Assembly: GCA_024653775.1 (NCBI GenBank)
Contig: JANLHZ010000098.1
Coordinates: forward strand, 1-37,428
Source: Planctomycetota bacterium
GTDB taxonomy: Bacteria > Planctomycetota > UBA8742 > JACQVU01 > JANLHZ01
DNA: 37,428 nt
Reading direction: 5' to 3'
The stretch's first letter is position 1, and each line of letters starts with the position of its first letter. Positions 28,872 to 36,268 of the stretch are shown here, in pieces. A program made the position numbers and the translations under genes. The notes under the pieces were generated by a model. It was given only the letters and a program-made list of their open reading frames with translations, had not been told where the DNA came from and ran no database searches.

Positions 28872-30436
28872 TCCTCGCTTTCGAGCTTTTTCAGCATCGC
28901 CTTCGCTTTCACCATCCCCGCGCGGCTGGCTCTTCCGTGGTGCGGAGCGGTGAACTGCGGGGCGTTATCGAGCCGCTCGCGGTTAGCGCGGAGCTTTTCG
29001 AGGGCCTCGTCGAAATACTCCTCCGCGCTCTTCAGAGGGTTCCCGAACGCGACGTCGTAGCCGTAAAGGTTCACCGAGTCTCCCGTGAGACGTTTCAGGT
29101 CCGCTCCGGTAAGGCCATCCGTCTTCGATGCGATCAGATGCGGGTCGAGCTTTCTGAATATTTCGGGCTTCTCGCGCAGCCGCGAGGCGAGAATCTTCGT
29201 GCGCGCCATCGCTCCCGGAAGCTGCATTTCGAGCCACAGCTCGATGCGCCCGCTCCGGATAAGCGCGGGCGGGAGGCTTCCGATATTCATCGCGGTGATG
29301 ATAACGCAGACAGTCGAGCTTTCCTTCGATTCGAGGCCGTCGAGCATCGTCAGAAGGTAGCGGTAAAGCCCCGTCTCTCCCGAGTTCTCGAAGATGACGT
29401 CGCTGTCGTCGATAAAAACGATGCTGGGCGAGTTTTCCTGCGCACTCGAAAAAATGCGGTAGATCGTCTCGTAGAACGTCGTCGTCCCGCTGATGACGGT
29501 TCCGTCGATCAAAAAGAACTTGCTCCCGAGGCGGTGCGCGAGCGCCCTTCCGACGGTGGTTTTTCCCGTCCCAGGCGGGCCGTAGAGCAGCACCCCGCGC
29601 TTAGCGGTGAGGCCTAGACTGTCCGCGAGGTCTGGACGTTCGAGCGGCACGACGACGTCCGCCTCGAGGCTGCGTACGACGTCGTCCACGCCGAAGAGAG
29701 AGTCTAGCGAAACTTCCTCGACCTTGCCCGTGTCGACGTTCGACGCGAGCGCGAGGGTTTCGAGAAGCTCTAGCATGGCGTCCGTCGTGGTCTCAGCGGG
29801 GCTTTTCAGATACACCGAAGCCTTCGCGATCTGGTGCGCACTCAGCTTCGGCGCGAACCTGTGAACGCGGTTCCAGTCGATCTTATCCAGCGCTTCGCCC
29901 GCGATGGAGGCGAACAGAAACCCGTAGTCTTCAGGAGTGAACCTTTCGATCTTCGCGAGCAGGCACCGTTCCGCGAGCGGCGGCGGCGCTTCGTCCTTGA
30001 TACCAATGACGATGCGGAGCTTAGGATCGCTCGAAAGGTGCGCGAGCAGCGTATCGAGCACGATGGACAGAATCTTCGGGCGCGCGGTGACGCGGGTATC
30101 CCAGAGCGCCATGAAAACGTGCACGTCGTCCACGATGACCGTGTTCGAATGTTCGAACTGCGCGAGGATCGCGTGGAGGAATCCCTCTTCGAGCTGATAT
30201 GGATGAAGCCGTTCCGACTCTGTGCCGACGTCCGCCATGGTCACGAGCGGCGCGCCGAGTTCCGCGCTGAGGTTTCGCAGAATCGTAGTCCTGCCCCGCC
30301 CCGGTCGGCAGACGAGTCCGGAAACCTGACCTTTGCCTGCGAGGATCTTCAACTCGTCGTACGCGGTCTGCTGCGCCTGACTGAGTTTCAGCGGGCTGAA
30401 TTTTCGCACGCGCGATTTTCCGTTCGAATCCGTCAT
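28868..30436 (-). CDS. Tandem AAA+ ATPase with a degenerate first module
   Basis: This 522-residue protein has two AAA+ modules. In the first the Walker A is CRPGRGRT (43-50): arginine replaces the catalytic lysine, so it is probably not an active ATPase; its Walker B is VIVDDVH. The second has an intact GPPGTGKTT (286-294), sensor-1 asparagine N384 and a GRIE segment with R397 as in Cdc48/FtsH-type AAA proteins. Its Walker B is VFIDDSD, with aspartate where most relatives have the hydrolytic glutamate. There is no protease or membrane domain. ATG 30436 follows AGGAG; the longer TTG-initiated frame to 30487 is less likely. A methyltransferase gene overlaps downstream. The substrate is unknown; remodelling of proteins or a regulatory switch are the obvious options. 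Confidence 0.8.
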   Translation of the reverse strand: MTDSNGKSRVRKFSPLKLSQAQQTAYDELKILAGKGQVSGLVCRPGRGRTTILRNLSAELGAPLVTMADVGTESERLHPYQLEEGFLHAILAQFEHSNTVIVDDVHVFMALWDTRVTARPKILSIVLDTLLAHLSSDPKLRIVIGIKDEAPPPLAERCLLAKIERFTPEDYGFLFASIAGEALDKIDWNRVHRFAPKLSAHQIAKASVYLKSPAETTTDAMLELLETLALASNVDTGKVEEVSLDSLFGVDDVVRSLEADVVVPLERPDLADSLGLTAKRGVLLYGPPGTGKTTVGRALAHRLGSKFFLIDGTVISGTTTFYETIYRIFSSAQENSPSIVFIDDSDVIFENSGETGLYRYLLTMLDGLESKESSTVCVIITAMNIGSLPPALIRSGRIELWLEMQLPGAMARTKILASRLREKPEIFRKLDPHLIASKTDGLTGADLKRLTGDSVNLYGYDVAFGNPLKSAEEYFDEALEKLRANRERLDNAPQFTAPHHGRASRAGMVKAKAMLKKLESEE

Positions 30437-30512
30437 AAGCTCCTGTTCGGCAGTTGCGCCAGAAGCTGAAGAGATTACCACAAACAACGGCGTCGGGCGA
30501 GGAAGTACCAGT

Positions 30513-30643
30513 GCAATGTTACGCTCACCGGGGTAATCCGTTCGTAGTGTGCTCGTGAGAGCATATTTTCCAAATCGTAGCGAGCGGATTAAAGAATCGC
30601 CTTACGGCGCCACTACGAACGCGAAGTGCCCTGTGAACATTGC
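30513..30643. repeat. BIME-like element, second long copy
   Basis: Outer arms GCAATGTT (30513-30520) and AACATTGC (30636-30643) enclose GTTCGTAGTG, hairpin TGCTC-GTGA-GAGCA, a spacer, hairpin CGCC-TTA-CGGCG and CCACTACGAAC (core 30540-30620). The core matches 14004-14079 closely except in the spacer. No flanking direct repeat is apparent. Confidence 0.7.
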
Positions 30644-30662
30644 CTCGATTCTTAGCTTCCGA

Positions 30663-31874
30663 CTACCGCGCCTCTGGACCGATGAACTTGCGCGCCGCCT
30701 TGTCTTCGCGGGGAGCGGGGAGCGCGAAATCTTCGTTGTTCGATTCGCCGGGCGCTGCTTCGCCGGCGCCTTCGGACTTGTCGATAGTAAGAGAGTCGAT
30801 CTCGTTTCCGTCGATGTCGATTGCCTTCATTTTGAGAACGAGGCCGTCGATCTCGATCTTGCAGGCGTGGTACACGCGGGCCTGCGTGACTGTGTATCGA
30901 TCCGGCTCGCCAAGTTCGTAGAGCGGTGCGCCGCCGCCGCCGGTGAGGATGTAGTGCACGCCGTCCGCAAGGGCGTGGACGTAGTGATGGTCGTGGCCGT
31001 TTATGACCATGTCAACGCCGAGGTCGCGCATCCAGCGGTGCAGCACTAGACGCATCTGCAGTCCCCCCATCCGTCTACCCGGGTTCGTCCCGAACGGAGG
31101 ATGATGGAACGAAACGAACTTCCAATCCGCTTCGACGTGGCTTTCGATGTCGCGCTTCATCCATTCGCGCTGAGCCGCGTTCAGAGGCCAGGTATCGTTC
31201 GAGTCGATGACGACGAAGTGCGCGTTCGATCGGTCGAAACTATAGTACCGCTCTGAATCCTCGCCCTTCGGCATGTCGATGAGGTCCCAGTAAAGGTCGG
31301 CGTCGCCCTCGTGATTGCCAGCGACCATGAAATAAGGCGCTTCTGAAATCACGGGCGCGGTGATCTCGAAGAAATCCTTCCAGCCCGCCGGGTCGGAGCC
31401 GCGGGAAACCATATCTCCGGAGTTGATGACGAAGTCGTACGGCGCGAAGCTCCTTATGACTTCGACGACCTGCTCGTGGCGGTCACGCTGCGACCTGGTG
31501 TCTCCCATCGCCACGAACGACACCGGACCGTCCGTGCGCCAGGTGGTGAAGCTGTGCACCTCGGACTTGTAGCCGTCCGACTCGCAGACGTAGTAGTACT
31601 TCGTGTTCGCGCGGAGTCCCGTCAGCTCGGCGTGGAAAATCGAACCGTTCGCGTCGGCGTAGACGATTTCCTTGAAATCGTCAGGGTTTCGGTCGTATTT
31701 GACGTAGCCGCTTCCGCCAGCCTTCGAAACCCAGGAAACGCTCTGGCTCGTCGGGGTCGCCTTCCCGAGGTACGGGACGGAGTTCCAGTCAAGCTCTGCT
31801 GCATTCGAAACTGGAGTTGCGACGCAGAAGACGAACAAAGTTAAAACGCAAATCGAACTTCTGGATATTCTCAT
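30663..31874 (-). CDS. Secreted purple-acid-phosphatase-like metallophosphoesterase
   Basis: This 403-residue protein has a signal peptide (cleavage expected near residue 25-27, SNAAE). An N-terminal beta domain of the PAP type follows (PTSQSVSWVSKAGGSGYVKY, then YYVCESDG). The catalytic domain shows the two-metal motifs in order: MGDTRSQ, NSGDMV, GNHEG, FHHPPFG and GHDHHYVH. It should release phosphate from extracellular phosphoesters. The last 35 residues are charged and low-complexity. A gap of about 230 bases containing a repeat separates it from the AAA+ gene. The upstream region is shared with dnaB, in the opposite direction. Confidence 0.92.
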   Translation of the reverse strand: MRISRSSICVLTLFVFCVATPVSNAAELDWNSVPYLGKATPTSQSVSWVSKAGGSGYVKYDRNPDDFKEIVYADANGSIFHAELTGLRANTKYYYVCESDGYKSEVHSFTTWRTDGPVSFVAMGDTRSQRDRHEQVVEVIRSFAPYDFVINSGDMVSRGSDPAGWKDFFEITAPVISEAPYFMVAGNHEGDADLYWDLIDMPKGEDSERYYSFDRSNAHFVVIDSNDTWPLNAAQREWMKRDIESHVEADWKFVSFHHPPFGTNPGRRMGGLQMRLVLHRWMRDLGVDMVINGHDHHYVHALADGVHYILTGGGGAPLYELGEPDRYTVTQARVYHACKIEIDGLVLKMKAIDIDGNEIDSLTIDKSEGAGEAAPGESNNEDFALPAPREDKAARKFIGPEAR

Positions 31875-31989
31875 TTTGAAAATCCTTTTACGTGGTTTTT
31901 AGCGCTCGGTTCTTGAATTTTCCAGTGTGGAAAACCTGCCTGAAATTCACAATCTGATACTATGGATCTGTTAGAAGCATAATAACAAC

Positions 31990-32007
31990 TTGTGAATATC
32001 CTGTGAA
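31990..32007. promoter_or_regulatory. TGTGAAT direct pair in the dnaB / phosphatase spacer
   Basis: TGTGAAT at 31990-31996 and 32001-32007, 11 bases apart, is the same word and spacing as upstream of the DUF58 gene. The remaining 31875-32277 spacer is AT-rich and holds no gene. Confidence 0.3.
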
Positions 32008-32192
32008 TTAAAAACTTTTTGACGAACTTATAAAAATCCCCTTGATAGCGGGCATTTGGAGCAACAGAATCCACCCTACCAAACCAGAAGTTAAAGAGTT
32101 GGAAGTTCAGGATTCGGGGCAAGAATCGTTAACCGAAAACAAAATTCCGTCCTACCGGGAAGTTAACATACAGCAGGTCTGAAAAGGGGAGT

Positions 32193-32226
32193 GAAAGCGC
32201 TCGGCAACAACGTCCGTAGCGCTTTC
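32193..32226. promoter_or_regulatory. 9-bp inverted repeat upstream of dnaB
   Basis: GAAAGCGCT and AGCGCTTTC flank 16 bases, ending about 50 bases before the dnaB start. Possible operator or leader hairpin. Confidence 0.35.
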
Positions 32227-32277
32227 CGCCGTAGTCCGCACTTGCGGCAGGTGGAGATGTAATTTGATTGGGGAAAA

Positions 32278-33744
32278 ATGTCCGACGACAAACTCAAAGC
32301 GCCGCCGCACGACAACATAGCGGAGCTATCGCTGCTCGGGTGCGTGTTCTATGACAACGACGTAATCGGCGCGATCTCGAACCGCATTTTCATGGAGGAC
32401 TTCTACGACGTCCGCCATTCGATTCTCTACGACGCGATGACTCACCTCTACGCGAACAAGGTCCCGATCGACCCAGTCACGCTGAAAGTCGAGCTTGAGT
32501 CCCGCCAGCAGTTCGAAACCGTCGGGAAGTTCGAGACTCTGACTGAGCTGATGGACCTCGTTCCGAGTCCCGAGCTTTACGAAAGTTACGCGGAGATCGT
32601 GCTGAACAAGTCGCTGCTGCGGAAGCTGATCGCGGGGTCGAGGCACATAATCGCGGACGCGGAGGCGGACGCCGACGAGGTAGAGGAGGTGCTTAACCGC
32701 GCGCAGGAAAAAATCTTCGAGATAACCGAGCGCAAAATCACCCACCAGACCCTCGATCTCTCCGGTCTGCTCGAGGAGATTTTCAGGAAGCTGATCGAGA
32801 ACAAGGGTCTCGATCTTGGCCTCCGTACGCCGTTTCCGCTTCTCGACGATATGACGGGCGGGTTCAAGCCGGGGCAGCTAATAATCATCGCGGCGAGGCC
32901 CGGAATGGGGAAGACCGCGTTCGCGCTCCGCATCGCGGAACATATCGCGCTGAAGGAGGAGAAGCCTGTCGCGTATTTCAGCCTCGAAATGTCGAGCGAA
33001 AGTCTCGCGGAACGTCTGATGTGCAGCCACGCGGGCGTTCCGAAGAAGAAGCTCCGCAAAGGAAGGTTGTCGGAGATGGATTTCGGAAGACTCTCGCACT
33101 CCTGCGATCTGCTCGGCTCAAGCAAGATTCTGATCGACGATAGCAGCGTCCTTGGCCTCGCGGACCTTCGCGCGAAAGGTCGAAGGCTCGTCTTCAAGCA
33201 GGGTGTGAAGGCGATATTCGTGGATTATCTCCAGCTCATGGACCCTGGGCCGAACTCGTCGCGGGAAAGTCGTCAGGATCAGGTTTCGCGGCTGTCGCGG
33301 GGACTGAAGCAGCTTTCGAGAGAACTGGAAATCCCGATCTTCTGTCTCGCGCAACTAAATCGCGAGGCGGAGAAGCGGTCGAGCAAGGAGCCGCAGCTTG
33401 CGGACCTCCGCGAATCCGGCGCGATCGAGCAGGACGCAGACGTCGTTATCCTGCTTTTCAGGCCGTCGGTGTATATGGAGCGCGGCGACAGCGAGCTTAC
33501 CGACGAGGAGAAAACCAAATCCGAGATCATCGTGGCGAAGCAGCGCGACGGCGCTACAGGTAAGGTCAGCGCGCGCTTCCTCGGAGAGATAATGCGCTTC
33601 GAAACTCCCGAGCAGCAGTTCGACGAGGTCCGCGCGAGTTACGAATCCAGCCGGACGCAGAACACTTCCGGCTTCCCGAGCGACGCGGGGTCTCATCCGT
33701 TCTTCACCTCGGGCGGCTTCGACGACGAGGACGTTGGATTCTGA
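32278..33744 (+). CDS. dnaB: Replicative DNA helicase DnaB
   Basis: This 488-residue protein is a complete DnaB, the hexameric helicase that unwinds DNA ahead of the replisome. The N-terminal primase-contact domain (EAELSLLGCVFYDN-like start) is followed by the RecA-type motor. Walker A is ARPGMGKTA with K212; then FSLEMSSESLAERLMCSHAGV, Walker B IFVDYLQLM, QLNREAEKR and DLRESGAIEQDADVV. No intein is present. The C-terminus is extended and polar. GGGGA lies five bases before ATG 32278. It converges on yidC with only 28 bases between the stops. Confidence 0.97.
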   Translation: MSDDKLKAPPHDNIAELSLLGCVFYDNDVIGAISNRIFMEDFYDVRHSILYDAMTHLYANKVPIDPVTLKVELESRQQFETVGKFETLTELMDLVPSPELYESYAEIVLNKSLLRKLIAGSRHIIADAEADADEVEEVLNRAQEKIFEITERKITHQTLDLSGLLEEIFRKLIENKGLDLGLRTPFPLLDDMTGGFKPGQLIIIAARPGMGKTAFALRIAEHIALKEEKPVAYFSLEMSSESLAERLMCSHAGVPKKKLRKGRLSEMDFGRLSHSCDLLGSSKILIDDSSVLGLADLRAKGRRLVFKQGVKAIFVDYLQLMDPGPNSSRESRQDQVSRLSRGLKQLSRELEIPIFCLAQLNREAEKRSSKEPQLADLRESGAIEQDADVVILLFRPSVYMERGDSELTDEEKTKSEIIVAKQRDGATGKVSARFLGEIMRFETPEQQFDEVRASYESSRTQNTSGFPSDAGSHPFFTSGGFDDEDVGF

Positions 33745-33772
33745 ACTGAGATCGAAACTCTTGAATCGTCGG

Positions 33773-35758
33773 TCACGCCTTCGCGCCCTGCATCTTTTCG
33801 CGGATGCGCTTCTTGATCGTGAGAGTTTCCGTGAGCGACCAGCCGAGAGTGGTGCAGAAGTACAGCATCGGCCCGGACTGGAACGCGTAGAAGAACAGAC
33901 CGAACACGATCATCATGCACCCCATCATCTTCGTCGGATCGGGCTGGCCAGGCTGCGGGGTCTGCTTCGGCTGAGTTTTCTGAAGAGTCCACATCAGCGC
34001 CATATAGATGACTGGAAGCAGGCTGAGATTGAAACCCTCCGGAGTCGAAAGGAACCACAGGTTCACGCCCTTGAACAGATAGAGGCTGTCGGGTTTCGCG
34101 AGGTCATTGATCCAGAAAATGAACCCCGAGTGTCGGAGTTCCACCGCGTTGTAGAAAATCGCGATCATCCCGATAAATATCGGCATTTGCAGAAGCATCG
34201 TCCAGCATCCCTTCGGCAGCGGGGAGAAGTTCTCCTCGCGATACAGACGCATCATCTCTTCGCCGCGTTTGCGGGCGTCGTCCTTGTGCTTGTCGTTCAG
34301 TTCCTTGATCTTCGGCTGGATCACTTTCATTTTCTCGCTGTAAAGGATCATGTTCTTCGTCTGATAGATCGACAGCGGCAGCATCGCGATACGAACGAGG
34401 ATCGTGAGCAGGATTATTGCGAGACCGAAATTCCCGACGATGCCCTCTAGTCCAGTCAGAGAAAAAAGGAAGAAGTCGGAGAGCCATCTCGTGACGACTA
34501 ACCCGGACCAGAGGTACTCCTTCAGCGGCGTCAGCGAATGTTTCTGCAGGACTTCATCGAGTTTGGGGCCTGCGAGCACGTCCATCTGAATACTTGTTTT
34601 CGAACCCGGCATGGGCATGTCCATCGACGTCTCGTAGGACGTGATGAGGTTTTTCGTGTATTCCGGAATCTCGGACGTTATCGAGAGCGGTTTGTACCGG
34701 AAGTTCCCACTCTCCGGATTTACAGGTCTTAGCAGCGCAAAGAAATAGCGGCTCATAAGTCCTGCCCAGACCACGTCCTGCTGACTTCCGCTCATAACCG
34801 CGGGCCTGTAGTCGACCTTTTCCGGCTCGGCGTGTACCTCCTGCGCGGCAATGTCGATTCTTCCGCCCTGCACGTTCGAAAAGTAAACGCCGCCGAAGAT
34901 CGAGCGGACCACGTCTTCGTTATGAAGTCCGGAGAACGCGGCGATCTCGATTCCAAGCGTGCGCTGCGGCGCGCTGACTTCAGCGCTGAGGCTTTTCACC
35001 TCGACTTCGAGCCGGATTCTGTAGTCGTTCTTCTCGATGGAGAATCTCTTGATCATCCGTAGCGAGTGCGGTAGATCGTAAAAATATTCGATGACGATCT
35101 GACCATCCGCGCCAACCGTGAACGGTTTCGACGGATTCGCGAGTTCCCAGTAATCTTCGCCTAGGTTCGCGCCCTCGGGCCAGTTGTTGGGGCGGGTGAT
35201 GTTCAGCGCCAGGGAGTACGGCTTCTGATACGCTCCAAGAAGCACGCAGGCTTGTTCGCGGTCCTTCACCGGGATCTCGTAGTCGTTCTCCTTCTGATTT
35301 TCAGCAGAATCGTAGTACTCGCGCAGGAGCAGCTTTCTAACGCTCGCTCCGACGGCGGTGAACTCGATGAAGTACTTCGGCGTATCCACGAGCAGCAGAA
35401 CTTCGTTCTTCGCGATGGATACTCCCTCCGGAAGTCCGCCCGCGTCGATTTGCGTCTGATCGCTCGCTAGGTAGGCGTCTAGAATCTCGCTTTGCCGGGC
35501 GAGGGTAGTGCCTTCGAGACTTGGGTTCTCGTCGATCGCGACGTTTGCAGAGGAAGGCGGCGAGTTCGTCTCAGGCTGATTTCCCGCAGTCGAAGGCGCC
35601 GGACCGTTCACGGTATTAGCGGGCTGATTCGCTCCGGTGTCCTTGGTCGGCGGCGGATTTCTCCATGAATACCAAAGCATCCACATGCCGACGATCAGCA
35701 TCAAAACGATAAAGGTCGGGTTACTGCCCTGCTGCTGCTGATTATGACTTCCGATCAT
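33773..35758 (-). CDS. yidC: Membrane protein insertase YidC
   Basis: This 661-residue protein is a Gram-negative-type YidC. One N-terminal membrane helix (TFIVLMLIVGMWMLWYSW) is followed by a Pro/Asn-rich linker, a large periplasmic beta domain (about residues 80-390), and the conserved five-helix insertase core. Core landmarks are the groove arginine in ILVRIAMLPLSIYQTKNM, the cytoplasmic hairpin, LPKGCWTMLLQMPIFIGMIAIFYN and the basic C-terminus. It inserts inner-membrane proteins alone or with SecYEG. ATG 35758 is preferred to TTG 35785. The usual rpmH-rnpA neighbours are absent; a MITE starts 74 bases upstream, inside the expected promoter region. Confidence 0.96.
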   Translation of the reverse strand: MIGSHNQQQQGSNPTFIVLMLIVGMWMLWYSWRNPPPTKDTGANQPANTVNGPAPSTAGNQPETNSPPSSANVAIDENPSLEGTTLARQSEILDAYLASDQTQIDAGGLPEGVSIAKNEVLLLVDTPKYFIEFTAVGASVRKLLLREYYDSAENQKENDYEIPVKDREQACVLLGAYQKPYSLALNITRPNNWPEGANLGEDYWELANPSKPFTVGADGQIVIEYFYDLPHSLRMIKRFSIEKNDYRIRLEVEVKSLSAEVSAPQRTLGIEIAAFSGLHNEDVVRSIFGGVYFSNVQGGRIDIAAQEVHAEPEKVDYRPAVMSGSQQDVVWAGLMSRYFFALLRPVNPESGNFRYKPLSITSEIPEYTKNLITSYETSMDMPMPGSKTSIQMDVLAGPKLDEVLQKHSLTPLKEYLWSGLVVTRWLSDFFLFSLTGLEGIVGNFGLAIILLTILVRIAMLPLSIYQTKNMILYSEKMKVIQPKIKELNDKHKDDARKRGEEMMRLYREENFSPLPKGCWTMLLQMPIFIGMIAIFYNAVELRHSGFIFWINDLAKPDSLYLFKGVNLWFLSTPEGFNLSLLPVIYMALMWTLQKTQPKQTPQPGQPDPTKMMGCMMIVFGLFFYAFQSGPMLYFCTTLGWSLTETLTIKKRIREKMQGAKA

Positions 35759-35831
35759 TCGTTCTGAAACTCCGACTGTTGCCAATCATACGTCCGCGCG
35801 AGCTTCGAGGTTCGCCCGGCACAAAGGGTTA

Positions 35832-36011
35832 GGAGGCGCAAAATAATAAGTCATACAAAATCCCGCTCAGATTTATGTCAGGTTCGTTTTGCGAGAAGGA
35901 GCGAAACCGGAAGCGTAGCCGTAGTTCCGGTGAGGATTTCGCGACCGAGCGCAAAGCGAAGATGGCGTGAAGATGTGATGGGAGATGTATGAGTTATTAT
36001 TTTGCGCCTCC
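35832..36011 (-). mobile_element. MITE-like element, copy 2 (180 bp)
   Basis: Perfect 18-bp terminal inverted repeats (GGAGGCGCAAAATAATAA at 35832-35849, complement at 35994-36011), flanked by TTA on both sides. It has the same length as copy 1 at 20869-21048 and lies in the opposite orientation. The interior differs by scattered substitutions and encodes nothing. Confidence 0.88.
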
Positions 36012-36020
36012 TTAACATTA

Positions 36021-36038
36021 GGGACGGGCGTCCGCGGT
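36021..36038. repeat. Degenerate copy of the GCGGAC palindrome
   Basis: GGGACGGGCGTCCGCGGT shares the right half of the repeats at 442-464 and 27061-27083. The spacer 36012-36268 otherwise shows no supported gene. Confidence 0.4.
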
Positions 36039-36268
36039 GTAAATCTTGAGCAGGAAATTTTTACCTCGATGTTCCTAACCCGTACGAGCCGGAACCAAAA
36101 TTCTTCAGTGCCGAGTTGCGGAGCGCACAGATAATTTTTCTGTTTACATGGGATGCATGAGAGCCTCGATCCGGTATTCCCACGGCGTCAGGAAATCAAG
36201 TTATCGGCAGAATTCGCCGATAACCGGGATATGCCCCATTCTGGAGGGAATTTCGTCAGCGGTGAACT

